NCBI GenBank assembly: GCA_964544955.1
Contig: CAZJEB010000004.1
Span: 98,417 to 162,416, forward strand
Reading direction: 5' to 3'
DNA from: JAAZPT01 sp964544955
Lineage (GTDB): Bacteria > Bacillota > Clostridia > Christensenellales > Aristaeellaceae
DNA: 64,000 nt
Of this stretch, positions 43,467-51,299 are shown piece by piece. The notes under the pieces were generated by a model, which searched no databases, was not told the DNA's origin, and worked only from the letters and a program-made list of their open reading frames with translations. Numbering within the stretch: the stretch's first letter is position 1; every line of letters begins with the position of its first letter. A program made the translations under genes and the position numbers.

Positions 43467-43490
43467 TTTAAATTTTCTAAATAAGCTCTC

Positions 43491-43516
43491 CCTCTTCTTG
43501 AAGGGGGAGAGTTTTC
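43491..43516 (+). terminator. Intra-operon terminator after binding protein gene
   Basis: CTCTCCCTC ... GGGGGAGAG hairpin followed by TTTTC. It would lower permease and enzyme mRNA relative to binding-protein mRNA. Confidence 0.8.
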
Positions 43517-43537
43517 AAACTATATAGGGGGAATATT

Positions 43538-44452
43538 ATGAGCACAAATAACGCAAATATTTTCGCTAGGGAACACAAAATTCAAGCACAACAAACAAGG
43601 GTATCTTACTATTTCTTATTACCAGCATTGTTGTTTTTTATTGTTTTTGTGGCCCTACCCATGGGCATGGGCATTTATACAAGCTTTTTTAAGTATACAA
43701 TGAGTGAATTTAAGTTCATTGGATTTGAAAACTATGTTAACTTGTTTAAAGACCCAACCTTTGTTAAATCTGTTAAAAACACATTAATAATCGTTGTAGG
43801 TTCAGTGCCTATTGTTACAGTATTCTCTCTTTGGGTAGCAACTATAATATATAATATGAAGGGTGCTCCTCGTTCTTTCTTCCGTGCAGTTTACTACTTG
43901 CCCGTAGTTACCGGTTCTGTTGCAGTAGTTGTTGTATGGAAATGGATATTTGATAGGTATTATGGCATACTAAACTTTGTTTTAAACGGCTTAGGTATTA
44001 TAAACAAAAACATTGCTTGGTTAGGCCAGGTTGATACTGCCATTTGGTGTATACTTGCTATATTGTTAACCACATCCGTTGGTCAACCAATAGTATTGTA
44101 TGTTGCATCACTAGGTAATATTGACAGGTCACTAACTGAAGCAGCTGAAGTTGATGGCGCAACAAACTTCCAAGTTTTCTGGCGCATAAAGTGGCCAACA
44201 ATTATGCCTACAACATTGTACGTAGTTGTTATAACCACAATTAACTCCTTCCAATGTTTTGCCCTTATACAGTTGTTAACAAACGGTGGGCCTGCATTCT
44301 CCACAAGTACAGTAATGTACTACTTGTATCACAATGCTTTCAAGCTATATGAGTATGGCTATGCAAACGCTATGGGCGTTATATTAGCAATACTAATTGG
44401 CCTATTCAGTGCCCTACAGTTCAAGGTTATGGGCAAAAAGATTGATAATTAG
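43538..44452 (+). CDS. ABC transporter permease (UgpA/MalF type)
   Basis: 304 aa, six predicted membrane helices. The EAA motif EAAEVDGATNFQVFWRIKWP contacts the ATPase; LLTNGGPAFSTSTVMYYLYHNAF is also typical of this permease family. Pairs with the permease encoded 11 nt downstream to import the ligand of the binding protein, most likely a sialic acid. No ATPase gene in the operon. RBS GGGGGA. Confidence 0.9.
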   Translation: MSTNNANIFAREHKIQAQQTRVSYYFLLPALLFFIVFVALPMGMGIYTSFFKYTMSEFKFIGFENYVNLFKDPTFVKSVKNTLIIVVGSVPIVTVFSLWVATIIYNMKGAPRSFFRAVYYLPVVTGSVAVVVVWKWIFDRYYGILNFVLNGLGIINKNIAWLGQVDTAIWCILAILLTTSVGQPIVLYVASLGNIDRSLTEAAEVDGATNFQVFWRIKWPTIMPTTLYVVVITTINSFQCFALIQLLTNGGPAFSTSTVMYYLYHNAFKLYEYGYANAMGVILAILIGLFSALQFKVMGKKIDN

Positions 44453-44463
44453 GAGGATGTAAA

Positions 44464-45291
44464 ATGGAAAAAGCTAAATTAACACCGTATAGACTTATAT
44501 CAATTATCCTTCTTGTGGCTGTATCACTAACATTTATTTTCCCATTTTATTGGATAATTACTGGTGCATTCAAAACAAGGTCTGCCATTATGGCAAAAAT
44601 ACCAGAGTTTTTCCCAGCTCAATGGAGCATGGAAAACTTTGATAAATTGTTTATCAACCCCGCATGGCAATGGTTTGCAAATGCTGTTATAGTATCATTC
44701 ATTAGCATGATATTGGTTTGTATTACAGCATCTATGGCTGGTTATGTACTAGCTAAAAAACGCTTTGCTGGAAGAACTTTATTGTTTTCAATGTTCGTTG
44801 CTGCTATGGCATTACCAAAACAGGTTGTACTTGTACCATTGGTTAACCTTGTAAGCAATATGAACATGCATGATACCCTTTGGGCAGCAATACTGCCTAG
44901 CGTAGGTTGGCCCTTTGGTATATTCCTTATGAAACAGTTTGCAGAAGGTATTCCAGGCTCCTTAATGGAAGCAAGCCGTATAGACGGTGCAAACGAGTGG
45001 GAAACATTTGTACAAATAGTTATGCCCATGTTAAAGCCAGCTTTTGGTGCATTAGCAATATTTACATTTATTAGCACATGGAATGACTATTTCCTACAAT
45101 TAGTTATGTTAGTTAAACGTGCTAACCTTACAATATCCCTTGGTGTTGCCACATTGCAAGGCGAGTTTTCAACCGACTATGGCCTTATAATGGCGGGTGC
45201 TGCACTAGGTGCTGTACCAATTGTTGCAATATTTATTGCATTCCAAAATGCTTTTACTCAGGGTATTGCATTAGGTGCTGTTAAGGGTTAA
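44464..45291 (+). CDS. ABC transporter permease (UgpE/MalG type)
   Basis: 275 aa, six membrane helices, EAA-type motif MEASRIDGANEWETFVQIVMP. Second half of the translocation pore. AGGAGG overlaps the end of the previous gene. The nanA start follows after 31 nt with no terminator, tying transport to catabolism. Confidence 0.9.
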   Translation: MEKAKLTPYRLISIILLVAVSLTFIFPFYWIITGAFKTRSAIMAKIPEFFPAQWSMENFDKLFINPAWQWFANAVIVSFISMILVCITASMAGYVLAKKRFAGRTLLFSMFVAAMALPKQVVLVPLVNLVSNMNMHDTLWAAILPSVGWPFGIFLMKQFAEGIPGSLMEASRIDGANEWETFVQIVMPMLKPAFGALAIFTFISTWNDYFLQLVMLVKRANLTISLGVATLQGEFSTDYGLIMAGAALGAVPIVAIFIAFQNAFTQGIALGAVKG

Positions 45292-45322
45292 AATATAAAT
45301 AAAAAAGGATGGGTGGATAAAA

Positions 45323-46240
45323 ATGAATACGGAAAAATACTGCGGAATAATTCCTGCACTTTATGCTAGCTATGATAAAAACAACGAAATTAGCTATGAA
45401 GGAACTAAGGCATTAACAAAGCTCTTTATTGATAAAGGTGTTAAAGGCCTATACGTTGGGGGATCCTCTGGTGAATGTATTTACTTAGGTAAAGAAGAAA
45501 GAAAACTTATGCTTGAGGCAGTTATGGAAGTTGCCAAAGGCAAATGCACAGTTATTGCCCATGTTGCTTGTAATAATACTAGGGATAGCCAAGAACTTGC
45601 AGCCCATGCAGAATCTTTAGGCGTTGATGCTATTGCAGCTATACCACCAATTTATTTTAGGTTGCCCGACCATGCTGTTGCAAAATATTGGAATGATATT
45701 TCCGCTGCAGCTCCTAACACAGAATTTGTTATTTACAATATTCCTCAACTAGCAGGTACAGTTTTAACTGGATCATTACTAAGGGAAATGGCTAAAAACC
45801 CAAAGGTAGTTGGTGTTAAAAACTCATCTATGCCCGTTTTGGATATATTACAGTTTAAACAAATACTTGGCGAAGGCAAAGTAGTTTTCAATGGCCCTGA
45901 CGAACAACTTATATCCGGTTTGGTTATAGGTGCAGATGGCGGTATTGGTGGAACATACGGTGCAACACCAGAACTTTATATTGAAATATATAACAGTGTT
46001 AAAAAAGGCGATTTAGAAAAAGCACGTGCTATACAAAGTGATTGCTTAGATATTATTGGTGGCCTTACATCCTGCCACGGTAGCATGTATGCAGTTATAA
46101 AAGAAGTTATAAAACAACGTGACGGCTTAGATGTTGGCGGTGTTAGGGCTCCTATGGCTGATATCGTGGCTGAAGATATGCCCCAAATTGCCAAAGTTGT
46201 TGAATTAATTAATAACACCTATAAAAAGTGGGGCCTATAA
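45323..46240 (+). CDS. nanA: N-acetylneuraminate lyase
   Basis: 305 aa, DHDPS/NAL TIM barrel that cleaves N-acetylneuraminate to pyruvate and N-acetylmannosamine. Signature GGSSGE (46-51) binds the carboxylate; Y138 in FVIYNIP and the Schiff-base lysine K166 in VGVKNSS align with Y137/K165 of E. coli NanA. The presence of nanK, nanE and nagB separates it from dihydrodipicolinate synthase. Fourth gene of the operon. Confidence 0.95.
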   Translation: MNTEKYCGIIPALYASYDKNNEISYEGTKALTKLFIDKGVKGLYVGGSSGECIYLGKEERKLMLEAVMEVAKGKCTVIAHVACNNTRDSQELAAHAESLGVDAIAAIPPIYFRLPDHAVAKYWNDISAAAPNTEFVIYNIPQLAGTVLTGSLLREMAKNPKVVGVKNSSMPVLDILQFKQILGEGKVVFNGPDEQLISGLVIGADGGIGGTYGATPELYIEIYNSVKKGDLEKARAIQSDCLDIIGGLTSCHGSMYAVIKEVIKQRDGLDVGGVRAPMADIVAEDMPQIAKVVELINNTYKKWGL

Positions 46241-46242
46241 AA

Positions 46243-46881
46243 TTGAGTAAAAAAACTATACTCTGCTTTGGCGACTCCAACACCTATGGTGCTAGGCCAG
46301 ATGGTCAAGGTAGATTTGCTAACAGGTGGCCAGTAGTATTGCAACAATATTTAGGTGATGATTATAAAATTATTGAGGAAGGCCTGTGTGGCAGAACAGC
46401 CTCAATAGAGGATAATTTTGACCGTTACCTTTGTGGATATAAAACAATACATATGGCTATAAATACCCATAACCCATTAGATATGGTTATTATTATGCTT
46501 GGTACAAATGATATTAAGCGTAGGTTTAACCTTAGTATTACTGATGTGGCAAAAGGTGTTGAAGAGTGTGTTAAGCGAGTAAAGGCAGTTTACTATTTTA
46601 ATAATGAGCCCTTACCCAAAATTTTAGTTATTGCCCCCGCACCTATAAATGAAGGCATTTATAATTGCGAGTTTGCTTCTATGTTCAACTTTTATGAAGG
46701 TATACAAAAATCTAAGGATATATTACAGGTTATAAAGGAAGTTGCAAGGGCGCAGAAATGCGAGTTCCTTGATGCTTCACAATACATAACAGCATCCAAA
46801 ATTGATGGTTTGCACCTTGATGAAGAATCCCACGAAATGTTGGGTAAAGCTGTTGCACACAAAATAGAAGAATTATTTTAA
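46243..46881 (+). CDS. SGNH/GDSL hydrolase, probable sialic acid O-acetylesterase
   Basis: 212 aa, cytoplasmic SGNH hydrolase: block I LCFGDSNTYG with the catalytic Ser, block III MLGTNDIKRRF, and block V DGLHLDEESH with the catalytic Asp/His. I start it at the TTG two bases after the nanA stop, with GTGGGG about 10 nt upstream. Being inside the nan operon it probably removes O-acetyl groups from imported sialic acids so that NanA can act (inference). Family members also act on other esters. Confidence 0.85.
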   Translation: MSKKTILCFGDSNTYGARPDGQGRFANRWPVVLQQYLGDDYKIIEEGLCGRTASIEDNFDRYLCGYKTIHMAINTHNPLDMVIIMLGTNDIKRRFNLSITDVAKGVEECVKRVKAVYYFNNEPLPKILVIAPAPINEGIYNCEFASMFNFYEGIQKSKDILQVIKEVARAQKCEFLDASQYITASKIDGLHLDEESHEMLGKAVAHKIEELF

Positions 46882-46956
46882 TATTAATGGAATATCATTA
46901 TGCTTAGCAATGCTAATTTATAATGATATTCCTTGCATTTTAGGATGGGATTTATT

Positions 46957-47874
46957 GTGAAAAATTATTTAAGTATAGATATTGGCGGTACAGCCATAAA
47001 ATATGGCCTTATTACCGAAAAAGGTGATATTAGCCATAAGGCAAAATATCAGGCTTATTTTGATGGGTACAAAATACCCCTCATAGATACTATAACTAAC
47101 TCAATAAAGGAGTATTATGATGGTTTAATGGCTGAAAACATAGTAATTGATGGCATAGCTGCTTCGGTTACTGGTGACGTAAACCCAAACACCCATTTTA
47201 TTGTTGATAGTTGTGGTAGTATACCAGACTGGCGCAATATTAACCTTGCACAAAAAATATTTGATTCCATTGGCAAAGAATATCCCTTTACCATGCTAAA
47301 TGATGCTAATGCAGCCGCCCTTGCAGAAATGTGGATGGGGAATGCTGCTGATTATAAAAATGCAGTAGTATATACCATAGGCACAGGCATAGGTGGTGGC
47401 GTTATTGTTGATGGGCATATTTTAAATGGTTATAAGGGTTTTGGTGGCAATATAGGCCATATGGTTATTGCGGATAGTGATGAACAATGTGCTTGTGGAA
47501 ACCATGGCTGTTTTGAATATTTAGCATCTACAAGGGCATTATTGAGGAGTGCAAAAAAAGCAGGCTATGATGTAAAAGGTGAAGAAATTTTTGAGAAGGC
47601 TAAAAACGACCCCAAACTTCAAGCTGTAGTTGATAAGTTTTTCTATTATCATGGTGTTGCCATAGGTAATTTATTGCATATTTTTAACCCTGAGGCTATA
47701 ATTATAGGTGGTGGCATATCAAACCAAGGTGATTGGTTTATAAATAGAATAAAAGAAGAAGCTAAACACCATGCACTACATCACTTCTATGAAGGTGTGC
47801 AGTTTAAAATTGCAAAGTTTACAAATGATGCAGGCATACTAGGCGCAGTTAAATTCCATATTGATACCATTTAA
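46957..47874 (+). CDS. nanK: N-acetylmannosamine kinase (ROK family)
   Basis: 305 aa ROK-family sugar kinase. ATP-binding SIDIGGTAIKYG at the N-terminus, catalytic Asp region LNDANAAALAEMWMG, GTGIGGGVIVDG, and the zinc motif CACGNHGCFEYLAS. In the pathway it phosphorylates ManNAc to ManNAc-6-P. Start is GTG at 46957 with AGGATGGGA upstream; an in-frame ATG at 46945 overlaps that RBS. ROK proteins also include glucokinases and repressors, but there is no HTH here. Confidence 0.92.
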   Translation: MKNYLSIDIGGTAIKYGLITEKGDISHKAKYQAYFDGYKIPLIDTITNSIKEYYDGLMAENIVIDGIAASVTGDVNPNTHFIVDSCGSIPDWRNINLAQKIFDSIGKEYPFTMLNDANAAALAEMWMGNAADYKNAVVYTIGTGIGGGVIVDGHILNGYKGFGGNIGHMVIADSDEQCACGNHGCFEYLASTRALLRSAKKAGYDVKGEEIFEKAKNDPKLQAVVDKFFYYHGVAIGNLLHIFNPEAIIIGGGISNQGDWFINRIKEEAKHHALHHFYEGVQFKIAKFTNDAGILGAVKFHIDTI

Positions 47875-47894
47875 TTAAAATAGGAGGTTTTTTT

Positions 47895-48626
47895 ATGAGG
47901 ATAGTTAAAACTAAGGATTATAACGATATGAGCGTTAAGGCTGCTAATATTATTGCTGGCCAAATTAACCTAAAGGAAGATTCTGTTTTAGGTTTGGCAA
48001 CTGGCTCTACACCAGTTGGTGCCTATAAACAACTTATAGCAAGCTATAAGGCAGGCAATTTAGATTTCTCTAAAATATCAAGCATAAACCTTGATGAATA
48101 TGTTGGTTTAGGTGAACAAGATGATCAAAGTTATAGGTATTTTATGAATAATATGCTTTTTGACCATGTTAATATTGACAAGGCAAATACATATGTTCCT
48201 AATGGCTTAGAAAGTGACCCTGTTAAAGCTTGTAAAGATTATGATAAAATTATTAAAGCTAAAGGTGGCATAGACCTACAATTGCTTGGCTTAGGTAACA
48301 ATGGCCATATAGGTTTTAATGAGCCAGCTGATAACTTTGCTGTTAATACAAACTGTGTTGATTTAGCGCCTTCAACAATAGAAGCTAACTCAAGGTTTTT
48401 TGAAACAGAAGCAAGAGTACCTAAAAAAGCTTATACAGTAGGTATTAAAGCTATAATGCAGGCTAAATGTGTAGTAATTGTTGTAAGTGGCAAGGGTAAA
48501 GCTAAAATTGTTAAAGAAGCATTCTTTGGCCCTGTAACACCTCATGTGCCAGCATCTATATTACAATTCCACCTCAACTGTATAGTTGTTGCTGATGAAG
48601 AAGCACTAAGCGAAGTTGAATTTTAA
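47895..48626 (+). CDS. nagB: Glucosamine-6-phosphate deaminase
   Basis: 243 aa, converts GlcN-6-P to fructose-6-P and ammonia. Phosphate loop GLATGSTPVGAYKQL, catalytic NLDEYVGLG with D67, and GNNGHIGFNEP with H138 and E143 are complete. Last gene of the nan operon, 20 nt after nanK, with a strong AGGAGG RBS. The deacetylase nagA that should act just before it is not in this window. Confidence 0.96.
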   Translation: MRIVKTKDYNDMSVKAANIIAGQINLKEDSVLGLATGSTPVGAYKQLIASYKAGNLDFSKISSINLDEYVGLGEQDDQSYRYFMNNMLFDHVNIDKANTYVPNGLESDPVKACKDYDKIIKAKGGIDLQLLGLGNNGHIGFNEPADNFAVNTNCVDLAPSTIEANSRFFETEARVPKKAYTVGIKAIMQAKCVVIVVSGKGKAKIVKEAFFGPVTPHVPASILQFHLNCIVVADEEALSEVEF

Positions 48627-48631
48627 CTAAT

Positions 48632-48658
48632 ATAAGGGAGCTACGGCTCTCTTTTTAT
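48632..48658 (+). terminator. nan operon terminator
   Basis: GGGAGC-TACG-GCTCTC hairpin plus TTTTTA. Confidence 0.75.
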
Positions 48659-48680
48659 ATTAAATAAATATTTAAAAATG

Positions 48681-48733
48681 TTGACTTTAAATAAAAATAT
48701 GTTATACTTGAAGTAGTAATAGGAATTATTACT
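48681..48733 (+). promoter_or_regulatory. perR promoter and Per-like box
   Basis: TTGACT (48681-48686), 16-nt spacer, TATACT (48703-48708). Just after it, AGTAATA (48715-48721) and TATTACT (48727-48733) form an inverted repeat with a 5-nt centre, sharing AGTAAT/ATTACT arms with the catalase box, consistent with PerR autoregulation. Confidence 0.65.
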
Positions 48734-48758
48734 AATAACTTAAGTGAGTGATGCTGTT

Positions 48759-49145
48759 ATGGTTAGCAAACCTATTAGGAATACAAAACAGAGGCAAGTG
48801 GTTCTTGATATAGTAAAAAGCAGTATGGATCACCCAACTACGGATATGATATATTCAAGGGTAAGCCAATTTGTACCCAACATAAGTATGGGCACTGTAT
48901 ACAGAAACCTAGCACAATTAGTTGCTGCAAATGAAATTAAACAATTATCCATGCCCTCGGGTGCTGATAGGTATGATTGGAAAATTGAAACCCATGCCCA
49001 CTTTGTATGTAATGATTGCAACGCCGTTATAGATATTGCAAATGTTGATATAGAGGATATTAAACGCGCAAACCCCAATATTAAAAATTGTGATATTGAT
49101 ACGGTAAATTTAGTGGCATATGGAAAATGCCAACATTGTAAATAA
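48759..49145 (+). CDS. perR: Fur family regulator, PerR-like
   Basis: 128 aa from the ATG at 48759 (a GTG at 48744 is an alternative). N-terminal winged helix (RNTKQRQVVLDIVKS, GTVYRNLAQL), C-terminal dimer domain with HAHFVCNDC and CQHC, the two CxxC pairs of the structural zinc. PerR uses Fe/Mn-bound His/Asp to sense H2O2. Lying directly upstream of a peroxiredoxin and a ferritin, PerR is a better guess than Fur or Zur. No terminator separates it from the peroxiredoxin gene. Confidence 0.88.
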   Translation: MVSKPIRNTKQRQVVLDIVKSSMDHPTTDMIYSRVSQFVPNISMGTVYRNLAQLVAANEIKQLSMPSGADRYDWKIETHAHFVCNDCNAVIDIANVDIEDIKRANPNIKNCDIDTVNLVAYGKCQHCK

Positions 49146-49182
49146 GCTTTGATTTAAAAATAAATAAAAAGGAGAAATAGAA

Positions 49183-49854
49183 ATGAACGAAATTAAAACA
49201 AACATGCTATTACTAGGCGACAGATTCCCAGAGATGACAGTAAAAACAACTCAAGGTGTAAAAACACTACCTAATGATTATGCAGGCAAATGGTTTATTC
49301 TATTCAGCCACCCAGGCGATTTCACACCCGTTTGTACTACAGAGTTTGTTGCATTTAATAGAAAATTTGACGAATTTAGGAATGAAGGGGCAGAACTTAT
49401 CGGCCTATCAGTAGACCAACTTCAATCCCACTTAAAATGGACTGAATGGATTGAACAAAACGCTAACGAAAAAATCAAATTCCCAATTATTGCTGATGAA
49501 ATGGGCTTAGTTGCACAACAACTTGGTATGATTCACCCAGGCAAGGGCACAAACACAGTTCGTGCGGTATTTATTGTAGACCCAAATGGCGTACTAAGAA
49601 TTACAATTTACTTCCCACAAGAAGTTGGTAGAAGCGTTAACGAAATTATGCGTGCATTTAAGGCACTTAAACATTCTGATGAAAACAAAGTTGCTTGCCC
49701 TGAAAACTTCCCAGACAATGAATGGCTAGGTCATGGCGCAGTAATAGTTTCCCCAGCGGGCACAGAGGCTCAAATTGAAGAACGTAAAGCTATGGCAGCA
49801 CGTGGCGAGGTTGAATGCCTTGACTGGTGGCTATGCTATAAAAAACAAAAGTAA
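49183..49854 (+). CDS. Peroxiredoxin (Prx6-type, long form)
   Basis: 223 aa AhpC/TSA domain plus C-terminal extension, like archaeal-type Prx6 enzymes. Peroxidatic C51 in HPGDFTPVCTTEF; the tail has ECLDWWLCYK, the C-x-D-W-W-x-C resolving-cysteine motif of that group. It reduces H2O2 and organic peroxides with a thiol donor. Thirty-seven nt after perR with an AAGGAG RBS, so probably part of a perR-prx-ftn operon. Codon bias indicates good expression. Confidence 0.95.
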   Translation: MNEIKTNMLLLGDRFPEMTVKTTQGVKTLPNDYAGKWFILFSHPGDFTPVCTTEFVAFNRKFDEFRNEGAELIGLSVDQLQSHLKWTEWIEQNANEKIKFPIIADEMGLVAQQLGMIHPGKGTNTVRAVFIVDPNGVLRITIYFPQEVGRSVNEIMRAFKALKHSDENKVACPENFPDNEWLGHGAVIVSPAGTEAQIEERKAMAARGEVECLDWWLCYKKQK

Positions 49855-49872
49855 TATAATGGAGGAAATTTT

Positions 49873-50385
49873 ATGTTAGACCCAAAAGTTAGTAAACTTA
49901 TAAACGAACAAATAAACAAAGAATTATATTCTGGTTACTTATATTTAGATATTTCTAACAAATATGATGATATTGGCCTATCTGGTTTTGCAAACTGGTA
50001 TAAGGTTCAAGCACAAGAAGAGCTTGCCCATGCAATGTTATTTTTACAATACATGCAACTTACTGGCCAACATATTACATTAGAAGCTATTGAAAAACCT
50101 GTTGTAGATATGAAAAACAATAGGGTTGGTTTAGAATTAGGCTTGGAGCATGAACGTTATGTTACAGCATCTATAAACAACATTTATAGTGAAGCTGCTG
50201 ACCTAAAGGATTATAAAACCCTAGAATTCCTTAACTGGTTTGTAAAGGAACAACGTGAAGAAGAAACAAATGCAGAAGATTTACTTAAAAAGTATGACCT
50301 TTATGGCACAGACCCACGTTCCCTTTATATGTTAGATAATGAATTGCAAACAAGGGTATTTACCCCTCCATCTTTAGCATTTTAA
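49873..50385 (+). CDS. ftnA: Bacterial ferritin
   Basis: 170 aa, non-haem FtnA-type ferritin that oxidises and stores iron in a 24-subunit shell. All ferroxidase-centre residues fall at the E. coli FtnA positions: E17, E50, H53, E94, Q127, E130. Eighteen nt after the peroxiredoxin gene, RBS GGAGG. Pairing iron storage with peroxide removal limits Fenton damage and fits the PerR context. Confidence 0.96.
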   Translation: MLDPKVSKLINEQINKELYSGYLYLDISNKYDDIGLSGFANWYKVQAQEELAHAMLFLQYMQLTGQHITLEAIEKPVVDMKNNRVGLELGLEHERYVTASINNIYSEAADLKDYKTLEFLNWFVKEQREEETNAEDLLKKYDLYGTDPRSLYMLDNELQTRVFTPPSLAF

Positions 50386-50394
50386 ATAATAACA

Positions 50395-50425
50395 ACAAAA
50401 AAAGAGCCATAAGGCTCTTTTTTAT
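50395..50425. terminator. Bidirectional terminator
   Basis: AAAAAAGAGCC-ATAA-GGCTCTTTTTT between the convergent ferritin and acidic protein genes. Confidence 0.9.
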
Positions 50426-51184
50426 TTAACCATTATTTTTATCCTTAGTTTCTGTATTATTTTCGTCTAATTTTTCAGATTCTTTTACAGAGTTTTCAAT
50501 TTCCTCATGGTTATCATAGTCTTCAAAGCTTTCAAAGGCTTCTTTTTCAACTACGCTTTCATCGTTTTGTTCACTATCGTTATCGCTTATGCTTTCATCA
50601 TTGAAAGGCCAACCACAGTGAGGGCATACAAATTCTTCTTCTGTTTCAGGGCCTTCAGCATAGTGATATTTTGAATATTCAGAATAGGGAACATCATAGT
50701 ATTCTTCAAATTCTGGACCTTCATTGTAATGGTATTTTGAATATTCGGAATAAGGAACATCATAATATTCTTCATAGTCATCATCAGCATACTGGCTATA
50801 ATCTACATAGCCTTCTTCAAAACCATCATAGTTATTTTCATCTTTGCTATATTCTTCGTTATCTAAGCCATAATTGTCATCATCATATTTTGAATAGTCA
50901 ACATTTTCATCTTCAAAACCTTCATAGCTGTTTTTGTCTTCGGCTGTATATTTTTCATAGTCCTCATAGTCGAAGAAATCTTCGTCATTATTGCTACCGT
51001 AATCCACATAATCACCATCAAAGTTACTATATTCAATTTGATTATTGTAACTATCGTCAGCATCTACAGTTGCGCTACTGTTAGCATCGCTTGCGTACTT
51101 ACTATTCGTGCCCTGGGCAAAAGCTCCCATTGTGCTTGTTAGCACTAATACTATTGCTAATGCAAATAAAACTAATTTTTTCAT
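50426..51184 (-). CDS. Secreted, extremely acidic Tyr-rich repeat protein with one CPHC knuckle
   Basis: 252 aa; not a family I recognise. Signal peptide MKKLVLFALAIVLVLTSTMGAFA|Q in outline (first ~23 residues). The mature protein is dominated by Asp, Glu, Tyr and Asn in degenerate repeats (VDYSKYDDDNYG, VDYSQYADDDYE), including two nearly identical 21-residue units at 138-158 and 160-180 starting EEYYDVPYSEYSKYHY. After these comes FVCPHCGWPFNDES (C187, C190), half of a zinc ribbon, then an acidic tail. No anchor. It could bind cations or coat the envelope. AAGGAT RBS. Encoded right behind a two-component system. Confidence 0.75.
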   Translation of the reverse strand: MKKLVLFALAIVLVLTSTMGAFAQGTNSKYASDANSSATVDADDSYNNQIEYSNFDGDYVDYGSNNDEDFFDYEDYEKYTAEDKNSYEGFEDENVDYSKYDDDNYGLDNEEYSKDENNYDGFEEGYVDYSQYADDDYEEYYDVPYSEYSKYHYNEGPEFEEYYDVPYSEYSKYHYAEGPETEEEFVCPHCGWPFNDESISDNDSEQNDESVVEKEAFESFEDYDNHEEIENSVKESEKLDENNTETKDKNNG

Positions 51185-51204
51185 AATTCCACATCCTTTT
51201 CAAA

Positions 51205-51299
51205 TTTGAAAGTTTTATCTTTCAAATAAATAATAACAGCATATGGAATTTGAATCTTACATGAATTTGAAAATAAATTGCCACAAATTTGCAACAAAT
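51205..51299 (-). promoter_or_regulatory. Control region of the acidic protein gene
   Basis: Two tandem 11-bp direct repeats, TTGCCACAAAT and TTGCAACAAAT (51278-51299), have the head-to-tail, one-turn spacing bound by OmpR/PhoB-family regulators. Closer to the gene are three AATTTGAA copies and an 8-6-8 inverted repeat TTTGAAAG/CTTTCAAA (51205-51226) in the leader. Confidence 0.55.

Noticed and set aside
45323..46240. Dihydrodipicolinate synthase instead of NanA
   Set aside because: Same superfamily, but the gene is between sialic-type transporter genes and nanK/nagB, and the catalytic Tyr/Lys spacing matches NanA.
50671..51084. His/Asn-rich frame antisense to the acidic repeat protein
   Set aside because: The His codons are complements of the repetitive GAA/TAT/GAT codons of the sense gene; no RBS or promoter supports it.
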